Below are positions 9,581 through 18,163 of a DNA stretch of 64,000 nt, in pieces. Position 1 is the stretch's first letter. Every line of letters starts with the position of its first letter. Position numbers and translations under genes: made by a program. The stretch spans positions 3,713,355 to 3,777,354 of the forward strand of contig NZ_CP082326.1 in assembly GCF_019884785.1 (NCBI RefSeq). The letters run 5' to 3'. The notes beneath the pieces were generated by a model. The model did not search any database. It was not told the DNA's origin and was given only the letters and a program-made list of their open reading frames with translations. This stretch comes from Crassaminicella profunda. GTDB lineage: Bacteria; Bacillota; Clostridia; Peptostreptococcales; Thermotaleaceae.

Positions 9581-10870
9581 CTATACCCCCTCATTCTCCA
9601 ATGGTATGAAAGATTCTTCTATGTTATGATCTATAACAATTTTTCCTCGTTTTATCACTTTGTCTACAAGGTTTACCCCAAATTTATAAATTACATCCTC
9701 ATATGTAGATGCATTCCACAGTTGAATGTCTGCTAATTTTCCTATTTCTAACGAACCTCTATCTTCCTGTAGATTAAGCGCCATGGCACCACCTAGTGTA
9801 GCTGCTCTAAGTGCTTCTGCTGTACTCATTCCATGCTGACGACATGCTAGCATCATTGTAAACTGCATAGATACACTAAAGCATCCTGGACAACAATTCG
9901 TACCTAATCCTAATATCATCCCTTCTTCCATCATGGGTCTTGGATTAAAAGGCTTTGCATGCTTTACTGCAAAATCTGTTCCTGGAAGTAACACCCCTGG
10001 AACCTTTGATTTTGCTAATTTAGCCATTACTGATCTTGGCGTATAATTCAAATGATCTGCTGATACCATTCTCATTTCTGATGCTAGGTCTGACCCTCCT
10101 ATATAGGAGTAAGCATCTGTATGGATTTTAGGCTCTAACCCTGCTTCTCTTGCTACCTGCAATATTTTTCTGGATTCTTTCGCTGTATAATGACCGTCAT
10201 CACACCAAACATCACAAAATTGTGCTAATCCTAACTCTGCTACCCAAGGAATCATTTCCCATAACAACATATGGATATACTTATCCTTACGAATATCCTC
10301 AGGCCATCCATGGGCCCCTAAAAAAGTAGATACTATATCTATTGGTAAACTATCATTTAGCTTTTGATTAATCTTTAACATTTTTATTTCAGAAGATGTA
10401 GTCAGTCCGTATCCACTCTTACTTTCAACAGTAGTTGTTCCTGCACTCATCATATGTTTTAGTCGTTCTTGAGCATCATGAAACAACACTTGTTCTGTCA
10501 TATCTCTTGTTATATCTACTGTAGCCATAATGCCTGTCTTAATCCCCATTTTCTTTAAAGTTTCTAAATCATTTATAGTCATACGCACAGCATATTCTTT
10601 TACTCGAGAACCACCAAAAACAAGATGGGTATGGCAATCTACAAACCCTGGTAGAACAATTTTTTCACTTCCATCAATAACACAATCTTCATCATAATCT
10701 ACAATACTTTCGATTTCTTTTTTTGTTCCAACAGCTACAATTTTTTCTCCTTCTATAGCAATCCATCCATGTTCCATCTTTCCAATTAAATCCTCTGCTT
10801 CTTTTTTGCAAGTTAAAAGTTCTCTACAATTGGATATTACTAGATCTGCTTTTATTTTATTATCCTCCAA
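9581..10870 (-). CDS. hutI: HutI, imidazolonepropionase
   Basis: Opens the imidazolone ring to give N-formimino-L-glutamate. The 429-residue amidohydrolase has the metal motif DCHTHLVFGGSR near residue 78, the substrate loop TTTVESKSGYGL, a central HTDAY and a later PGTDFAVKHAKP, all typical of HutI. The start appears to be TTG at 10870 (reads EDNKIKADLVIS), with AAGGGAG eight bases before; no in-frame ATG gives a full N-terminus. It follows hutU1 by 140 bases, with an inverted repeat in the gap, and is coupled to fchA. Confidence 0.96.
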   Translation of the reverse strand: MEDNKIKADLVISNCRELLTCKKEAEDLIGKMEHGWIAIEGEKIVAVGTKKEIESIVDYDEDCVIDGSEKIVLPGFVDCHTHLVFGGSRVKEYAVRMTINDLETLKKMGIKTGIMATVDITRDMTEQVLFHDAQERLKHMMSAGTTTVESKSGYGLTTSSEIKMLKINQKLNDSLPIDIVSTFLGAHGWPEDIRKDKYIHMLLWEMIPWVAELGLAQFCDVWCDDGHYTAKESRKILQVAREAGLEPKIHTDAYSYIGGSDLASEMRMVSADHLNYTPRSVMAKLAKSKVPGVLLPGTDFAVKHAKPFNPRPMMEEGMILGLGTNCCPGCFSVSMQFTMMLACRQHGMSTAEALRAATLGGAMALNLQEDRGSLEIGKLADIQLWNASTYEDVIYKFGVNLVDKVIKRGKIVIDHNIEESFIPLENEGV

Positions 10871-10941
10871 TTTTAATCACTCCCTTATGAATAAAAACTT
10901 ACCTTTGAAGATTTAATTTTATTTTCATATACTATAAACTA

Positions 10942-10988
10942 ACTTGTACCCTCCAATTATCCACTTATTATATTTGAAAGGTACAAGT
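10942..10988. repeat. Inverted repeat between hutU1 and hutI
   Basis: ACTTGTACC at 10942-10950 and GGTACAAGT at 10980-10988 are perfect complements around a 29-base loop. There is no T run, so it is not a standard terminator. It could be an mRNA stability or attenuation structure, or an operator. Confidence 0.5.
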
Positions 10989-11010
10989 ATAGCCCTAGTA
11001 TGGTATATTT

Positions 11011-12735
11011 TTATTCACAGGTACTTTCAGCAAGTTCCCGATCATCTGGTCCAAAGGTTGCTGCTCTAGTCCACCATAGTGGAATCTTAATACTTTCATC
11101 TGTTAGGTTTCCTTTTCCATTTGCAACAGCTTTTGCTGTTTCATATCCTGCTTGCGCATGTCTTACTACTCCGATTCCTGAATCCGTTGTCATACATGCT
11201 TCTAATCTAAAAGTTGCTTCATCTGTTCCATCTGCAATCATTGTTACTCCTGTATGTACTGCTTCTCCCATTGAGTAATTTGCTTGAATGGCTATTAAAT
11301 CACACATTCCTGCACAATTTAATAATGCATTTAGATATGGCCAATCAGAAATTAAGTCTCCTCCATCCTTCATATTTTCTGATTCAAATGTTGGATTTAC
11401 AATTGATCCAGAATCTAAGTTGTCTCTTGAGAATGCTACTGGTCCTGATAATTCTCCACTCTTGATCATTTCGTTTACTGCTAGTGCAAATCTCTTTCTT
11501 TGTCCGAATCCCATGTAGCAAATTCTTGCTGGAAGTGCTTCAATTGGTAAGTTTTTGCGTGCTAATTTAATCCATCTTTCTACAAGTGGGTCTCCTTTAC
11601 AGATTTCAAGGGCTAAATCATCTGTCTTTTTAAGGTCTTTTGGATCTCCTGATATACAAGTCCATCTAAATGGTCCACGTCCTTCACAGAATAATGGTCT
11701 AATATATTCTGCTACAAATCCTGGGATAGTCATTGCTTCTTTTTCTGGCATTCCTGCATCTCTACATTCTTTACGAATACTCGTTCCATATTCAAATACT
11801 TCCACACCTTTATGGTAATATGCATTCATTGCACTTAATTGTCTCTTCATCGTTTCACGTGCTGCTTCTAAATAGGCTTTACGATCTCTTTTTCTAAACT
11901 CTTCTGCTTCTTCTGGTGTATATCCTGATGGAATATATGAAATAGGGTCATGACATGGACACATTTCACTGATAATATCTGGCATAAATCCTTTTTCGTA
12001 TGCTTCTTCAAATAAATCTGCAGCATTTCCTACTACCGCTATTGCCAATGGTTCTTTTTTAGCTGCTGCTTCTTTTGCCATGCTAATAGCTTCATCTAAG
12101 GAAAATACAATCTTATCCATATAATTCTTTTCTATACGTCTTCTAATAATCTTTTCATCTGTATCTACAACGATTGCAACTCCACCATGCATCTTCATTG
12201 CCCAACTTTGATTTCCACCCATTCCACCTGCTCCTGCAGTTAGATAAATTTTTCCTGCTAAATCATTATTAAATTTCTTAATTGCTATCGCCGATAACGT
12301 TTCAAATGTCCCTTGGATAACACCTTGTGTTCCTATATATTCCCAAGGAGCTGCTGTGTATTGCGCATACATGGTAAGGTTCTTATCTTGTAAATCATAG
12401 AATGTTTCCCAGTCTGCTTTCATAATGTTTGTAGTTGCCATAACTACTGTTGGTGCAAATTTATGAGTTCTAAAAATAGCAACTGGCATTCCTGATTGTA
12501 CTACTAATGTCTCATCATCTTCTAATTCCTTTAATGATTTTACAATTGCATGATAAGATTCCCAGTTTCTTGCACATTTACCAATACCACCATAGATTAC
12601 TAGTTCTTCTGGTTTTTCTGCATTTTCCATATTATTTTCAAGCATTCTTAAGATCGTTTCTTGTTTCCATCCTTTACACCTTAACGTTGATCCTCTTTGA
12701 GCTTTCACTTCATAAAGTATTTCTGGTTTTGACAT
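11011..12735 (-). CDS. hutU: HutU, urocanate hydratase, copy 1
   Basis: Adds water to urocanate to give imidazolonepropionate, using tightly bound NAD+ as an electrophile. The 574-residue protein has the nucleotide-binding glycine-rich stretch LTAGAGGMGGNQ (about 167-178), the YGGIGKCARNWESY start region and the conserved MCPCHDP. It lies first in hutU1-hutI-fchA-ftcD-hutH and has a -24/-12 promoter 53 bases upstream of its start. A second copy at 16204-17928 differs at only about six bases; half of these are in the last 30 bases, giving DDRELAESTCE here and DDQELAESICE there. Confidence 0.97.
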   Translation of the reverse strand: MSKPEILYEVKAQRGSTLRCKGWKQETILRMLENNMENAEKPEELVIYGGIGKCARNWESYHAIVKSLKELEDDETLVVQSGMPVAIFRTHKFAPTVVMATTNIMKADWETFYDLQDKNLTMYAQYTAAPWEYIGTQGVIQGTFETLSAIAIKKFNNDLAGKIYLTAGAGGMGGNQSWAMKMHGGVAIVVDTDEKIIRRRIEKNYMDKIVFSLDEAISMAKEAAAKKEPLAIAVVGNAADLFEEAYEKGFMPDIISEMCPCHDPISYIPSGYTPEEAEEFRKRDRKAYLEAARETMKRQLSAMNAYYHKGVEVFEYGTSIRKECRDAGMPEKEAMTIPGFVAEYIRPLFCEGRGPFRWTCISGDPKDLKKTDDLALEICKGDPLVERWIKLARKNLPIEALPARICYMGFGQRKRFALAVNEMIKSGELSGPVAFSRDNLDSGSIVNPTFESENMKDGGDLISDWPYLNALLNCAGMCDLIAIQANYSMGEAVHTGVTMIADGTDEATFRLEACMTTDSGIGVVRHAQAGYETAKAVANGKGNLTDESIKIPLWWTRAATFGPDDRELAESTCE

Positions 12736-12787
12736 AGTATTTTCCCCCTTTGATTGTTTAGCTATTATCTTTATGTCCTATATATTA

Positions 12788-12802
12788 GCAAGAGCTATGC
12801 CA
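12788..12802 (-). promoter_or_regulatory. Sigma-54 (-24/-12) promoter of hutU1
   Basis: On the minus strand TGGCATA-GCTC-TTGC, matching TGGCAYR-N4-TTGC with the GG and GC at the right spacing. The transcript would start near 12776, about 40 bases before the hutU1 ATG. Confidence 0.85.
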
Positions 12803-12897
12803 AATCTATTATTTTATTTTGTATTCTCTTAGAACAGGTTAACACCTTCGTTGCATTCTAACTATTCAGAAAATAACGTTTCCTATTCTAGTATTTA

Positions 12898-12914
12898 TGT
12901 ATAAAATTTATACA
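12898..12914. promoter_or_regulatory. Putative activator-binding palindrome upstream of hutU1
   Basis: TGTATA-N5-TATACA, 96 bases upstream of the -24 box. The same palindrome lies 94 bases upstream of the hutU2 -24 box, although the surrounding DNA differs. This is the expected place for an enhancer bound by a sigma-54 activator, probably the 18164-19894 protein. Confidence 0.55.
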
Positions 12915-12949
12915 ATACCAACTAGATTAGTCAGTATTCGTCTATTGTA

Positions 12950-12991
12950 AAAAAAATGATATATGTATAATTTTTATACATATATCATTTT
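12950..12991 (-). terminator. Terminator of the NhaC-like transporter gene
   Basis: An 18-base perfect stem (12953-12970 with 12974-12991), AT-rich, followed by eight T on the minus strand. Its arms contain TGTATA-N5-TATACA at 12964-12980, the same palindrome as the putative activator site, so it may have two roles. Confidence 0.75.
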
Positions 12992-13025
12992 GAATTAATT
13001 TATCCATTATTTACTTTCCATCTTC

Positions 13026-14339
13026 TTAAAAGAGTACTGCTCCTATAATACCAAATATCACAAGTGGTATATTATAGCATAAGAAAGTAGGTACACATGT
13101 ATCCCATATGTGGTCATGTTGACCATCTGCATTTAATCCTGCTGTAGGTCCCAATGTGGTATCAGAAGCTGGAGATCCAGCATCTCCTAGTGCAGCCGCA
13201 ATTGCTATTAGAAGGATTGTAGCTTTTACGCTAAACCCTAAAGCGGATGCTAAAGGACAATAAATTGCTGCAATAATAGGAACTGTTCCAAAGGAAGTAC
13301 CAATTCCCATTGTTATAACAAGTCCTAGTAAAATCATAACAGTAGCAGCAATAAATTTACTTCCAGCCATCATACCAGCAGCTGCTTCTACAAGTGTTTC
13401 TATGCCACCAGTTTCTCTCATAACAGCAGCATACCCTGATGCAACTAACATTACAAATGCAATGAGTCCCATCAGTTTAATTCCACCATGCATCATTTCT
13501 TCAATATCATTCCACCTAACAGCACGTGAAATTAACATGACTAAAAGACCACCCATTGCTCCAAGAGGCATAGAACCCCATTTTAATTGAATAACCAATG
13601 CAGCTATTCCAGCTACTAATGTTGCATAATGTTTTCCTGTTACTTTTATTTCTTCTTTATTATCTAATGAAACAGCTGTCTCTTCAGTAGCATTATCTAG
13701 TATATTATATTCTCTAGGCTTTTTATATACAATCAAAGCAATAACTAATCCTGTAAGCATGGCAAGGCCTGCTACCCAGTTAGCTCTCCAAACCATTCCT
13801 GTACTTATTTCCATTCCACTAAGACCCATTTGATCTCTGATAATATTGTGATAAATTAATCCATATCCAATAGGCAATGTAATATATGGCGCTTTTAACC
13901 CAAAAGCCAATGCACAAGCAGCAGCTCTTCGATCCATATTCATTTTATTCATAACAGCTAACAGTGGAGGTATCAGAATTGGAATAAAGGCTATATGTAC
14001 AGGTATAATTGTTCCTGATAAACATGCTACAAAAGCAATAACAAGTAATAGAACAATTCCTTTTCCTTTAATTAATTTTGCAATTTTTAATGCCAATATG
14101 TCTGCTGCTCCAGTTTTTGAAATCGCTGTAGCTAATGCTCCTAATAAAATATAGCTTAAAGCTGTTTCAGCATTACCTCCCATTCCACCAACAAGAACGC
14201 CCATAGAATCTCCAAGAGACATTCCCGCTGCGAATCCCCCTATAATTGCTGCAACAACTAATGACAGGATCACATTTAACTTTAATAAACACAAAATCGT
14301 CATCACAATAACTGATAATACAACAGGATTTGTGAACAT
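13026..14339 (-). CDS. NhaC-superfamily transporter, probable histidine permease (YuiF-like)
   Basis: A 437-residue integral membrane protein with about 11-12 helices. It has the features of the YuiF-type branch of the ion-transporter superfamily: an early ALSYILLGALATAISKTG segment and a late GDAGSPASDTTLGPTAGLNA loop. Many relatives are labelled sodium/proton antiporter; YuiF-like proteins have been linked to histidine uptake. Its place between two hutU genes, with its own sigma-54 promoter, supports histidine or urocanate transport here, but that is inference. It has a terminator of its own and a long leader of about 190 bases. Confidence 0.8.
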   Translation of the reverse strand: MFTNPVVLSVIVMTILCLLKLNVILSLVVAAIIGGFAAGMSLGDSMGVLVGGMGGNAETALSYILLGALATAISKTGAADILALKIAKLIKGKGIVLLLVIAFVACLSGTIIPVHIAFIPILIPPLLAVMNKMNMDRRAAACALAFGLKAPYITLPIGYGLIYHNIIRDQMGLSGMEISTGMVWRANWVAGLAMLTGLVIALIVYKKPREYNILDNATEETAVSLDNKEEIKVTGKHYATLVAGIAALVIQLKWGSMPLGAMGGLLVMLISRAVRWNDIEEMMHGGIKLMGLIAFVMLVASGYAAVMRETGGIETLVEAAAGMMAGSKFIAATVMILLGLVITMGIGTSFGTVPIIAAIYCPLASALGFSVKATILLIAIAAALGDAGSPASDTTLGPTAGLNADGQHDHIWDTCVPTFLCYNIPLVIFGIIGAVLF

Positions 14340-14427
14340 AAATAATCCTCCTTATTTTTTTATCTCTGAATAATAGGCTTCATAGAATTATTACCTACAC
14401 ACCATCTCTTCATCTTTGGTTTTTGTT

Positions 14428-14454
14428 AATTGCTAATGTTTAGCTTTAGCAATT
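14428..14454. repeat. Inverted repeat in the transporter leader
   Basis: AATTGCTAA at 14428-14436 and TTAGCAATT at 14446-14454, a perfect 9-bp stem in the region between the sigma-54 promoter and the transporter start. Function unknown: operator or mRNA hairpin. Confidence 0.4.
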
Positions 14455-14544
14455 TTTATTAAATAGGCGGCCACCTTTTAATAATGAAGTTTAAAATCTT
14501 ATTTTTGTTTTTTGAATTTTCAGATATTTTCACAAGTATATCAA

Positions 14545-14559
14545 GCAATTGTCATGCCA
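14545..14559 (-). promoter_or_regulatory. Sigma-54 (-24/-12) promoter of the NhaC-like transporter
   Basis: On the minus strand TGGCATG-ACAA-TTGC, a full consensus match with correct spacing. It is the third such promoter in the hut region. Confidence 0.85.
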
Positions 14560-14624
14560 TTTATTTAAAAACAGTGCTGAACTACACTATTGTTACAAAT
14601 ACGCTATCCTTTTCTTTTTTTGTT

Positions 14625-14643
14625 TTGTATAATTTTTGTATAC
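14625..14643. promoter_or_regulatory. Putative activator site upstream of the transporter promoter
   Basis: TTGTATA-N7-TATAC, a less regular version of the palindrome found upstream of both hutU promoters, 66 bases before the -24 box. Confidence 0.35.
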
Positions 14644-14723
14644 CTATTACTACAAAACCTAGTATTTTACACAGTTAAAAATTATAAGACCTGTATAATT
14701 TTTAGTCATTTTAAAATAATAAA

Positions 14724-14746
14724 ATCCACCCTTTCTAAGGGTGGAT
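14724..14746 (-). terminator. Terminator after the aminotransferase
   Basis: ATCCACCCTT, three-base loop, AAGGGTGGAT, followed by TTTTATTATTTT on the minus strand. Its arms are nearly identical to the hairpin after hutU2 at 16166-16188. Confidence 0.85.
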
Positions 14747-14760
14747 GAAAATTTTTTAAC

Positions 14761-16113
14761 TTACCAGCCTTTTACTACTTCTAAGGCTTCATCTGTAATT
14801 TCTCCATCAATATATTCTTTTATTGTTTCTTCAATAATATCTAAAGCTCTATCTACTTCTTTTTCGGTAATTACCAAAGGCGGTTGCACTCTAAGAATAT
14901 TTTCTGCAAGAAAAATAAGTAGCACACCTTTTTCCCAACATCTATAACATATTTTTATAGCTGCTTGTGTATCTTTTTCTTTTGTCATTCTATCTTTTAC
15001 TAACTCTACTCCAATAGATAACCCTTTTCCTCTAACATCTCCTATTAATTCATATTTTTCCTTCATATGATTAAAACGATTTTTCATATATTCTCCTAGT
15101 ACATTGGCATGCTCTACTAATTTCTCTTGTTGAATAACCTCTATTGTTGCAATAGCAGCTTTTGTACAAACAGGATTTCCTTGAACAGTAAATAAATGTG
15201 CTGGCATTTCTAAAGCATCTACAATTTCTTCTCTAGCAACAATAGCACTAAGTGGAAGTCCTGAAGCAATGGATTTTCCCATAATAATAATGTCCGGATT
15301 TATTCCAAAATGTTCAATAGAAAACCATTTTCCCGTACGGCCAAATCCCTGTTGAACCTCATCTACAATAAACAATATACCCTTTGTTTTACATAAATTA
15401 TGTAATTCTGTCATATACTTTTGAGGCGGTAGTACAAATCCAAGATCACCAGCAATAGGCTCCATTATTATTGCTGCAACTTCTTCTGAAGGTATATAAT
15501 TTTCAAAAGCCATCTTCATATACTTAAAACATTCCATAGAACAACTTTCTTTCTTCTTGGCAAAGGCACAACGATAACAATTTGGATAGGGCATATGATA
15601 AATCTCTGGTAATAAAGGTCCAATTTTTCTTCTCATATTTAAACTAATTGCACTTAAAGAAATAGCTCCATAGGTAGAACCATGATATGAACCAATAAAA
15701 GAAATAATTTTTGTTCTTTTCGTATAAGATCTTGCTAATTTTATTACCCCATCATTTCCATCTGATCCAGATAATCCAAAGCATACTTTTTTAGTAAACT
15801 TACCTGGTGTTATTTGTGTAAGCATTTCAGCAAGCTGAACCTGTGGCTCAACATACATATAATCTGTTGAAAAATGAATAAAATTATCTACCTGATCCTT
15901 TATTGCTTGAATAACTTTGGGATGAGAATGACCCGTATTTAAAACTGCTGCACTACTGAACATATCAATATATTTATTTCCATCCATATCTTCTAATATA
16001 GCACCATTTCCACTTTTCATTACCACTGGAAAATAAGGTGCACGGGATGCTTTTGCAATCACTTTACTATCTCGCTCTACAATCTCGATACATTTTTTAA
16101 TATTTTTTTTCAT
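14761..16113 (-). CDS. Class III PLP aminotransferase
   Basis: A 450-residue fold-type I aminotransferase of the 4-aminobutyrate/ornithine group. Seen are the substrate loop LSGSDGNDGVIKLAR, the PLP aspartate in FIVDEVQQGFGRTGKW and the lysine in MGKSIASGLPLSAIV. A short insert with four cysteines (NCYRCAFAKKKESCSMEC, about 188-205) resembles the cysteine-bearing loop of some actinobacterial and clostridial relatives and might bind a metal. The start at 16113 is preferred to the ATG at 16119, which is too close to AGGAG. It follows hutU2 by 90 bases. Its amino donor is unknown; a role in histidine or glutamate metabolism is only suggested by context. Confidence 0.85.
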   Translation of the reverse strand: MKKNIKKCIEIVERDSKVIAKASRAPYFPVVMKSGNGAILEDMDGNKYIDMFSSAAVLNTGHSHPKVIQAIKDQVDNFIHFSTDYMYVEPQVQLAEMLTQITPGKFTKKVCFGLSGSDGNDGVIKLARSYTKRTKIISFIGSYHGSTYGAISLSAISLNMRRKIGPLLPEIYHMPYPNCYRCAFAKKKESCSMECFKYMKMAFENYIPSEEVAAIIMEPIAGDLGFVLPPQKYMTELHNLCKTKGILFIVDEVQQGFGRTGKWFSIEHFGINPDIIIMGKSIASGLPLSAIVAREEIVDALEMPAHLFTVQGNPVCTKAAIATIEVIQQEKLVEHANVLGEYMKNRFNHMKEKYELIGDVRGKGLSIGVELVKDRMTKEKDTQAAIKICYRCWEKGVLLIFLAENILRVQPPLVITEKEVDRALDIIEETIKEYIDGEITDEALEVVKGW

Positions 16114-16165
16114 TTTCATTTCTCCTTTCTACCATAAGTCTATAAAAATAACTTGCAAAATAGCA

Positions 16166-16188
16166 ATCCACCCTCTAAGAGGGTGGAT
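16166..16188 (-). terminator. Hairpin after hutU2
   Basis: ATCCACCCTC, TAA loop, GAGGGTGGAT: a perfect 10-bp stem 15 bases past the hutU2 stop. The following T run is weak (TGCTATTTTG), so some reading into the aminotransferase is likely. Confidence 0.6.
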
Positions 16189-16203
16189 GTGATTACTATA
16201 TTT

Positions 16204-17928
16204 TTATTCACAAATACTTTCAGCAAGTTCCTGATCATCTGGTCCAAAGGTTGCTGCTCTAGTCCACCATAGTGGAATCTTAATACTTTCATCTGTTAGG
16301 TTTCCTTTTCCATTTGCAACAGCTTTTGCTGTTTCATATCCTGCTTGCGCATGTCTTACTACTCCGATTCCTGAATCCGTTGTCATACATGCTTCTAATC
16401 TAAAGGTTGCTTCATCTGTTCCATCTGCAATCATTGTTACTCCTGTATGTACTGCTTCTCCCATTGAGTAATTTGCTTGAATGGCTATTAAATCACACAT
16501 TCCTGCACAATTTAATAATGCATTTAGATATGGCCAATCAGAAATTAAGTCTCCTCCATCCTTCATATTTTCTGATTCAAATGTTGGATTTACAATTGAT
16601 CCAGAATCTAAGTTGTCTCTTGAGAATGCTACTGGTCCTGATAATTCTCCACTCTTGATCATTTCGTTTACTGCTAGTGCAAATCTCTTTCTTTGTCCGA
16701 ATCCCATGTAGCAAATTCTTGCTGGAAGTGCTTCAATTGGTAAGTTTTTGCGTGCTAATTTAATCCATCTTTCTACAAGTGGGTCTCCTTTACAGATTTC
16801 AAGGGCTAAATCATCTGTCTTTTTAAGGTCTTTTGGATCTCCTGATATACAAGTCCATCTAAATGGTCCACGTCCTTCACAGAATAATGGTCTAATATAT
16901 TCTGCTACAAATCCTGGGATGGTCATTGCTTCTTTTTCTGGCATTCCTGCATCTCTACATTCTTTACGAATACTCGTTCCATATTCAAATACTTCCACAC
17001 CTTTATGGTAATATGCATTCATTGCACTTAATTGTCTCTTCATCGTTTCACGTGCTGCTTCTAAATAGGCTTTACGATCTCTTTTTCTAAACTCTTCTGC
17101 TTCTTCTGGTGTATATCCTGATGGAATATATGAAATAGGGTCATGACATGGACACATTTCACTGATAATATCTGGCATAAATCCTTTTTCGTATGCTTCT
17201 TCAAATAAATCTGCAGCATTTCCTACTACCGCTATTGCCAATGGTTCTTTTTTAGCTGCTGCTTCTTTTGCCATGCTAATAGCTTCATCTAAGGAGAATA
17301 CAATCTTATCCATATAATTCTTTTCTATACGTCTTCTAATAATCTTTTCATCTGTATCTACAACGATTGCAACTCCACCATGCATCTTCATTGCCCAACT
17401 TTGATTTCCACCCATTCCACCTGCTCCTGCAGTTAGATAAATTTTTCCTGCTAAATCATTATTAAATTTCTTAATTGCTATCGCCGATAACGTTTCAAAT
17501 GTCCCTTGGATAACACCTTGTGTTCCTATATATTCCCAAGGAGCTGCTGTGTATTGCGCATACATGGTAAGGTTCTTATCTTGTAAATCATAGAATGTTT
17601 CCCAGTCTGCTTTCATAATGTTTGTAGTTGCCATAACTACTGTTGGTGCAAATTTATGAGTTCTAAAAATAGCAACTGGCATTCCTGATTGTACTACTAA
17701 TGTCTCATCATCTTCTAATTCCTTTAATGATTTTACAATTGCATGATAAGATTCCCAGTTTCTTGCACATTTACCAATACCACCATAGATTACTAGTTCT
17801 TCTGGTTTTTCTGCATTTTCCATATTATTTTCAAGCATTCTTAAGATCGTTTCTTGTTTCCATCCTTTACACCTTAACGTTGATCCTCTTTGAGCTTTCA
17901 CTTCATAAAGTATTTCTGGTTTTGACAT
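16204..17928 (-). CDS. hutU: HutU, urocanate hydratase, copy 2
   Basis: A 574-residue urocanate hydratase nearly identical to copy 1: I count about six base differences in 1725, giving two amino-acid changes near the C-terminus (Arg to Gln and Thr to Ile). All motifs of copy 1, including LTAGAGGMGGNQ, are intact, so it should be active. Similarity continues about 60 bases upstream through the ribosome site to the -12 element of the promoter, then stops. Unlike copy 1 it is not followed by hutI but by an aminotransferase gene. Recent duplication or gene conversion is the simplest reading. Confidence 0.97.
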   Translation of the reverse strand: MSKPEILYEVKAQRGSTLRCKGWKQETILRMLENNMENAEKPEELVIYGGIGKCARNWESYHAIVKSLKELEDDETLVVQSGMPVAIFRTHKFAPTVVMATTNIMKADWETFYDLQDKNLTMYAQYTAAPWEYIGTQGVIQGTFETLSAIAIKKFNNDLAGKIYLTAGAGGMGGNQSWAMKMHGGVAIVVDTDEKIIRRRIEKNYMDKIVFSLDEAISMAKEAAAKKEPLAIAVVGNAADLFEEAYEKGFMPDIISEMCPCHDPISYIPSGYTPEEAEEFRKRDRKAYLEAARETMKRQLSAMNAYYHKGVEVFEYGTSIRKECRDAGMPEKEAMTIPGFVAEYIRPLFCEGRGPFRWTCISGDPKDLKKTDDLALEICKGDPLVERWIKLARKNLPIEALPARICYMGFGQRKRFALAVNEMIKSGELSGPVAFSRDNLDSGSIVNPTFESENMKDGGDLISDWPYLNALLNCAGMCDLIAIQANYSMGEAVHTGVTMIADGTDEATFRLEACMTTDSGIGVVRHAQAGYETAKAVANGKGNLTDESIKIPLWWTRAATFGPDDQELAESICE

Positions 17929-17980
17929 AGTATTTTCCCCCTTTGATCATTTAGCTATTATCTTTATGTCCTATATATTA

Positions 17981-17995
17981 GCAAAGGGTATGCCA
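17981..17995 (-). promoter_or_regulatory. Sigma-54 (-24/-12) promoter of hutU2
   Basis: On the minus strand TGGCATA-CCCT-TTGC, full consensus, at the same distance from the start codon as in hutU1. The N4 spacer and the upstream flank differ between the copies while the two boxes are kept. Confidence 0.85.
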
Positions 17996-18088
17996 ACTTT
18001 ATTGTATTGATTATATTTGGATTAGGCCAGTTATAATCTCAATTTTATTTTCAATATTCTGAATTTTGTAATCGTATTGTTCATATCT

Positions 18089-18105
18089 TGTATAGTTTTT
18101 ATACA
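18089..18105. promoter_or_regulatory. Putative activator-binding palindrome upstream of hutU2
   Basis: TGTATA-N5-TATACA, extended by one pair to TTGTATA/TATACAA, 94 bases upstream of the -24 box. It lies between hutU2 and the regulator gene's 3' end. Confidence 0.55.
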
Positions 18106-18163
18106 ATATATCTTTAAATAGCTTAATTTCTCCTATAGAATACTTTACACCTATGACTAAATT

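Noticed and set aside
14428-14454. Terminator in the transporter leader
   Set aside because: On the plus strand a T-rich tail follows, but no plus-strand gene lies upstream; on the minus strand there is no T run.
11011-17928. Assembly error as the cause of the two hutU genes
   Set aside because: The copies differ at several bases, and each has unique upstream and downstream sequence with a different promoter spacer, which an artefact would not produce. Long reads would settle it.
11000-17930. Paired open frames of 76-92 codons, identical in both hutU copies
   Set aside because: They are antisense to the hutU genes and repeated only because hutU is; no ribosome sites.
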